Below are positions 62,495-64,000 of a DNA stretch of 64,000 bases, in pieces. Numbering within the stretch: the stretch's first letter is position 1; each line of letters starts with the position of its first letter. A model generated the notes under the pieces. That model did not search any database and had not been told where the DNA came from. It worked only from the letters and a program-made list of their open reading frames with translations. The DNA comes from Streptomyces antimycoticus. GTDB taxonomy: Bacteria; Actinomycetota; Actinomycetes; Streptomycetales; Streptomycetaceae. The stretch covers positions 5,084,001-5,148,000 of the forward strand of contig NZ_BJHV01000001.1 in the NCBI RefSeq assembly GCF_005405925.1, in the 5' to 3' direction. The position numbers were made by a program, and so were the translations under genes.

Positions 62495-63417
62495 CCGTCC
62501 CTGATACCTCCGCGTCGGTCGTACGGCTCGACGGCCCCTGGACCCACCGGGATGTCGCGGCCAACGGCGCGCGCTTCCACATCGCCGAGCTGGGTGACGG
62601 CCCGCTGGTGCTGCTGCTGCACGGCTTTCCGCAGTTCTGGTGGACCTGGCGGCACCAGCTGCCCGCGCTCGCCGACGCCGGCTACCGCGCGGTCGCGATG
62701 GATCTGCGCGGGGTGGGCGGCAGCGACCGTACGCCCAGGGGCTACGACCCGGCCAACCTCGCCCTCGACATCACCGGTGTGATCCGTTCGCTGGGCGAGC
62801 CGGACGCCGCGCTCGTCGGCCATGACCTGGGCGGATACCTGGCGTGGACGGCCGCGGTGATGCGGCCGAAGCTGGTGCGGCGGCTCGCGGTGGCCTCGAT
62901 GCCGCACCCCCGCCGCTGGCGCTCGGCGATGCTGGCGGACGTCAAGCAGAGCGCGGCCAGCTCCCATGTGTGGGGCTTCCAGCGGCCCTGGCTGCCCGAG
63001 CGCCAGCTGGTCGCGGACGACGCGGCGGCCGTGGGGCGGCTGATCCGGGAGTGGTCCGGGCCGCGACTGCCCGAGGACGAGGCCGTGGAGGTCTACCGGC
63101 GGGCGATGCGCATCCCCTCGACCGCGCACTGCTCGATCGAGCCGTACCGCTGGATGGTGCGGTCGCTGGCACGGCCGGACGGTTTCCAGTTCAACCGGCG
63201 AATGAAGCGGCCGGTGCAGGTCCCGACCCTGCATCTGCACGGGTCACTCGACCCGGTGATGCGGACCCGCAGCGCGGCGGGCTCCGGGGAGTATGTCGAG
63301 GCCCCCTACCGCTGGCGGCTCTTCGACGGGCTCGGCCACTTCCCGCACGAGGAAGACCCCCAGGCCTTCACCGCTGAGCTGATCAACTGGCTGAAGGACC
63401 CCGAACCCGACCGCTGA
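62491..63417 (+). CDS. Alpha/beta hydrolase, epoxide-hydrolase-like
   Basis: A 308-residue soluble hydrolase. The oxyanion motif is LLHGFPQFWW, the nucleophile Asp is in LVGHDLGGYLAW, the second acid is in HGSLDPVM and the His in GLGHFPHEE. An Asp nucleophile with HGFPQ.W fits epoxide hydrolases and haloalkane dehalogenases. ATG start overlaps the holin-like gene stop. The substrate is unknown. Confidence 0.88.
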   Translation: MTVPDTSASVVRLDGPWTHRDVAANGARFHIAELGDGPLVLLLHGFPQFWWTWRHQLPALADAGYRAVAMDLRGVGGSDRTPRGYDPANLALDITGVIRSLGEPDAALVGHDLGGYLAWTAAVMRPKLVRRLAVASMPHPRRWRSAMLADVKQSAASSHVWGFQRPWLPERQLVADDAAAVGRLIREWSGPRLPEDEAVEVYRRAMRIPSTAHCSIEPYRWMVRSLARPDGFQFNRRMKRPVQVPTLHLHGSLDPVMRTRSAAGSGEYVEAPYRWRLFDGLGHFPHEEDPQAFTAELINWLKDPEPDR

Positions 63418-63468
63418 ACGGCGTCAACCGTACGCATTCCGACCGCGCGACGGCGGTTGAGCGAACAT

Positions 63469-63512
63469 CTGTTTTTCGAACAGCCAATTGCCTGGAGCAT
63501 AGGCCAATTGCC
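63469..63512. promoter_or_regulatory. Operator-like repeats in the gap after the hydrolase
   Basis: CTGTT and AACAG form an inverted repeat at 63469-63483, and GCCAATTGCC occurs twice (63483-63492, 63503-63512), exactly 20 bases apart, two helix turns. The rest of the 63418-63923 gap has no supported gene. What it would control is unclear, as both neighbours end toward it. Confidence 0.45.
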
Positions 63513-63839
63513 GCAGCCACCGGCGATTACGGACCTTGGGTCAGGGGCAGACACCGAGGTATGGGCTGGACGCACGACTACCGTGACGCACCAAACAGCC
63601 GCGGCCCCCAGGCCGCCGCTACTGCCAATGCCGCGCTGGGTGTTTCCGAGCGGGGCGGCTCCGGGCCTACCCAAGGCCATGACCCGAACCTCGGGATTCC
63701 CCGCATTATCCGCCGCCGGGCCCGGTGGGTCTCGGCGCGGTTGCGCCATCCACGCAGCCGCTAGCAGTACCTCCGGCGCGGCCCGGGGCCCGGCGACACC
63801 GGAAACCCCTGGTAGCACGCTCGGTACCACCGGATCACC

Positions 63840-63932
63840 CCGCTTTGGAGGGCCTCTCCGCTCTGGAGGGCCACACTCCGCCGGGCGCATCCGCTCCGGA
63901 GGGCATATCCCTCGGCCACCGCGCTAGAGGGC
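63840..63932. repeat. Degenerate 14-bp repeats at the end of the last gene
   Basis: Four copies of CCGCTCYGGAGGGC-like sequence start at 63840, 63858, 63891 and 63919. The last one overlaps the stop of the minus-strand gene. Confidence 0.6.
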
Positions 63933-64000
63933 ACACCCCTGGCTGTCCACCGGCTGGTCGGCCGTACGCCCCTTCTCGATGTCCTCGCTCACCTCGTCCG
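63924..64000 (-). CDS. C-terminal end of a probable MarP-type membrane serine protease
   Basis: The last 24 codons of a minus-strand gene whose body is outside the window: DEVSEDIEKGRTADQPVDSQGCAL then TAG. The ending with a Cys three residues from the stop and a preceding Asp/Glu-rich segment fits the C-terminus of MarP (CvpA-like membrane part plus trypsin-like domain), which I recall at this place in Streptomyces. Too short for certainty. Confidence 0.45.
   Translation of the reverse strand, partial: DEVSEDIEKGRTADQPVDSQGCAL

Overview
The window is high-GC actinobacterial DNA with GTG and TTG starts, overlapping ATGA/GTGA gene junctions and several LuxR-type two-component systems. The right half carries a gene order I know from Streptomyces chromosomes: peptidase - holB - tmk - topA - methyltransferase - hppA - anti-sigma - bldG - helicase - Tad/ssd cluster - HAD hydrolase - Fic-like protein - acsA - nhaA. 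It is best read as a Streptomyces chromosome segment, with a conserved core from about 26.6 kb to the right end and a more variable left part.

Left part (1-26 kb). Two cellulase modules point left: a lone receiver-domain protein coupled to a GH5 cellulase, and a subtilisin-like membrane protein that has lost all three catalytic residues, next to a GH6 cellulase. Diverging from them is a four-gene membrane operon (4354-9882): GtrA flippase-like protein, processive GT2 glycosyltransferase, GT39-like GT-C glycosyltransferase with a Lys-rich tail, and a single-pass protein with a very acidic tail and Ig-like extracellular repeats. This looks like a cell-surface glycan assembly and trimming locus. 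Next come two signalling blocks: a small unknown protein + REC-PAS-PAS histidine kinase + LuxR regulator (10040-13067), and a PAP2 phosphatase + LuxR regulator + dual-GAF kinase followed by a polyprenyl-synthase-like protein with damaged Asp motifs (13280-17652). A small group of stress-type genes follows (GH8, two tiny hydrophobic proteins, PRC-barrel, SigB/F/G-type sigma factor), then an MFS/ArsR divergent pair, a DUF4232 lipoprotein, a DesK/NarL-type pair and a lipoprotein hydrolase.

Core part (26.6-64 kb). tRNA-Thr(CGT) is overlapped by the 3' end of a tripeptidyl-aminopeptidase-like gene. holB, tmk (fused to an MFS domain and a long coiled coil) and topA follow, with an unexpected Hsp70/DnaK remnant between holB and tmk. 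After a methyltransferase, a lipoprotein and a K+-independent proton-pumping pyrophosphatase comes an 866-bp repeat-rich gap, then the anti-sigma/BldG pair. Opposite bldG is a DEAD/DEAH helicase whose sixth codon is TTA, so its translation should depend on bldA. The helicase is followed head-to-head by the Tad-like pilus operon (CpaE/Ssd-like, CpaF, two TadB/C-like proteins, DUF4244 pilin-like, TadE and TadE-like). A HAD hydrolase, the probable 6S RNA locus, a Fic-like protein, a ParA-type ATPase, a deacetylase-like lipoprotein, a beta-carbonic anhydrase with a SulP-like remnant, acsA, nhaA, a holin-superfamily membrane protein and an epoxide-hydrolase-like enzyme complete the window. The last bases hold the C-terminus of a probable MarP-type protease.

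The best candidates for something new are the glycan locus with oppositely charged cytosolic tails plus its triad-dead subtilase, the REC-GH5 unit with its palindromic operator, and the repeat and run-on features around the Tad operon and bldG. All function calls are from reading sequence only.
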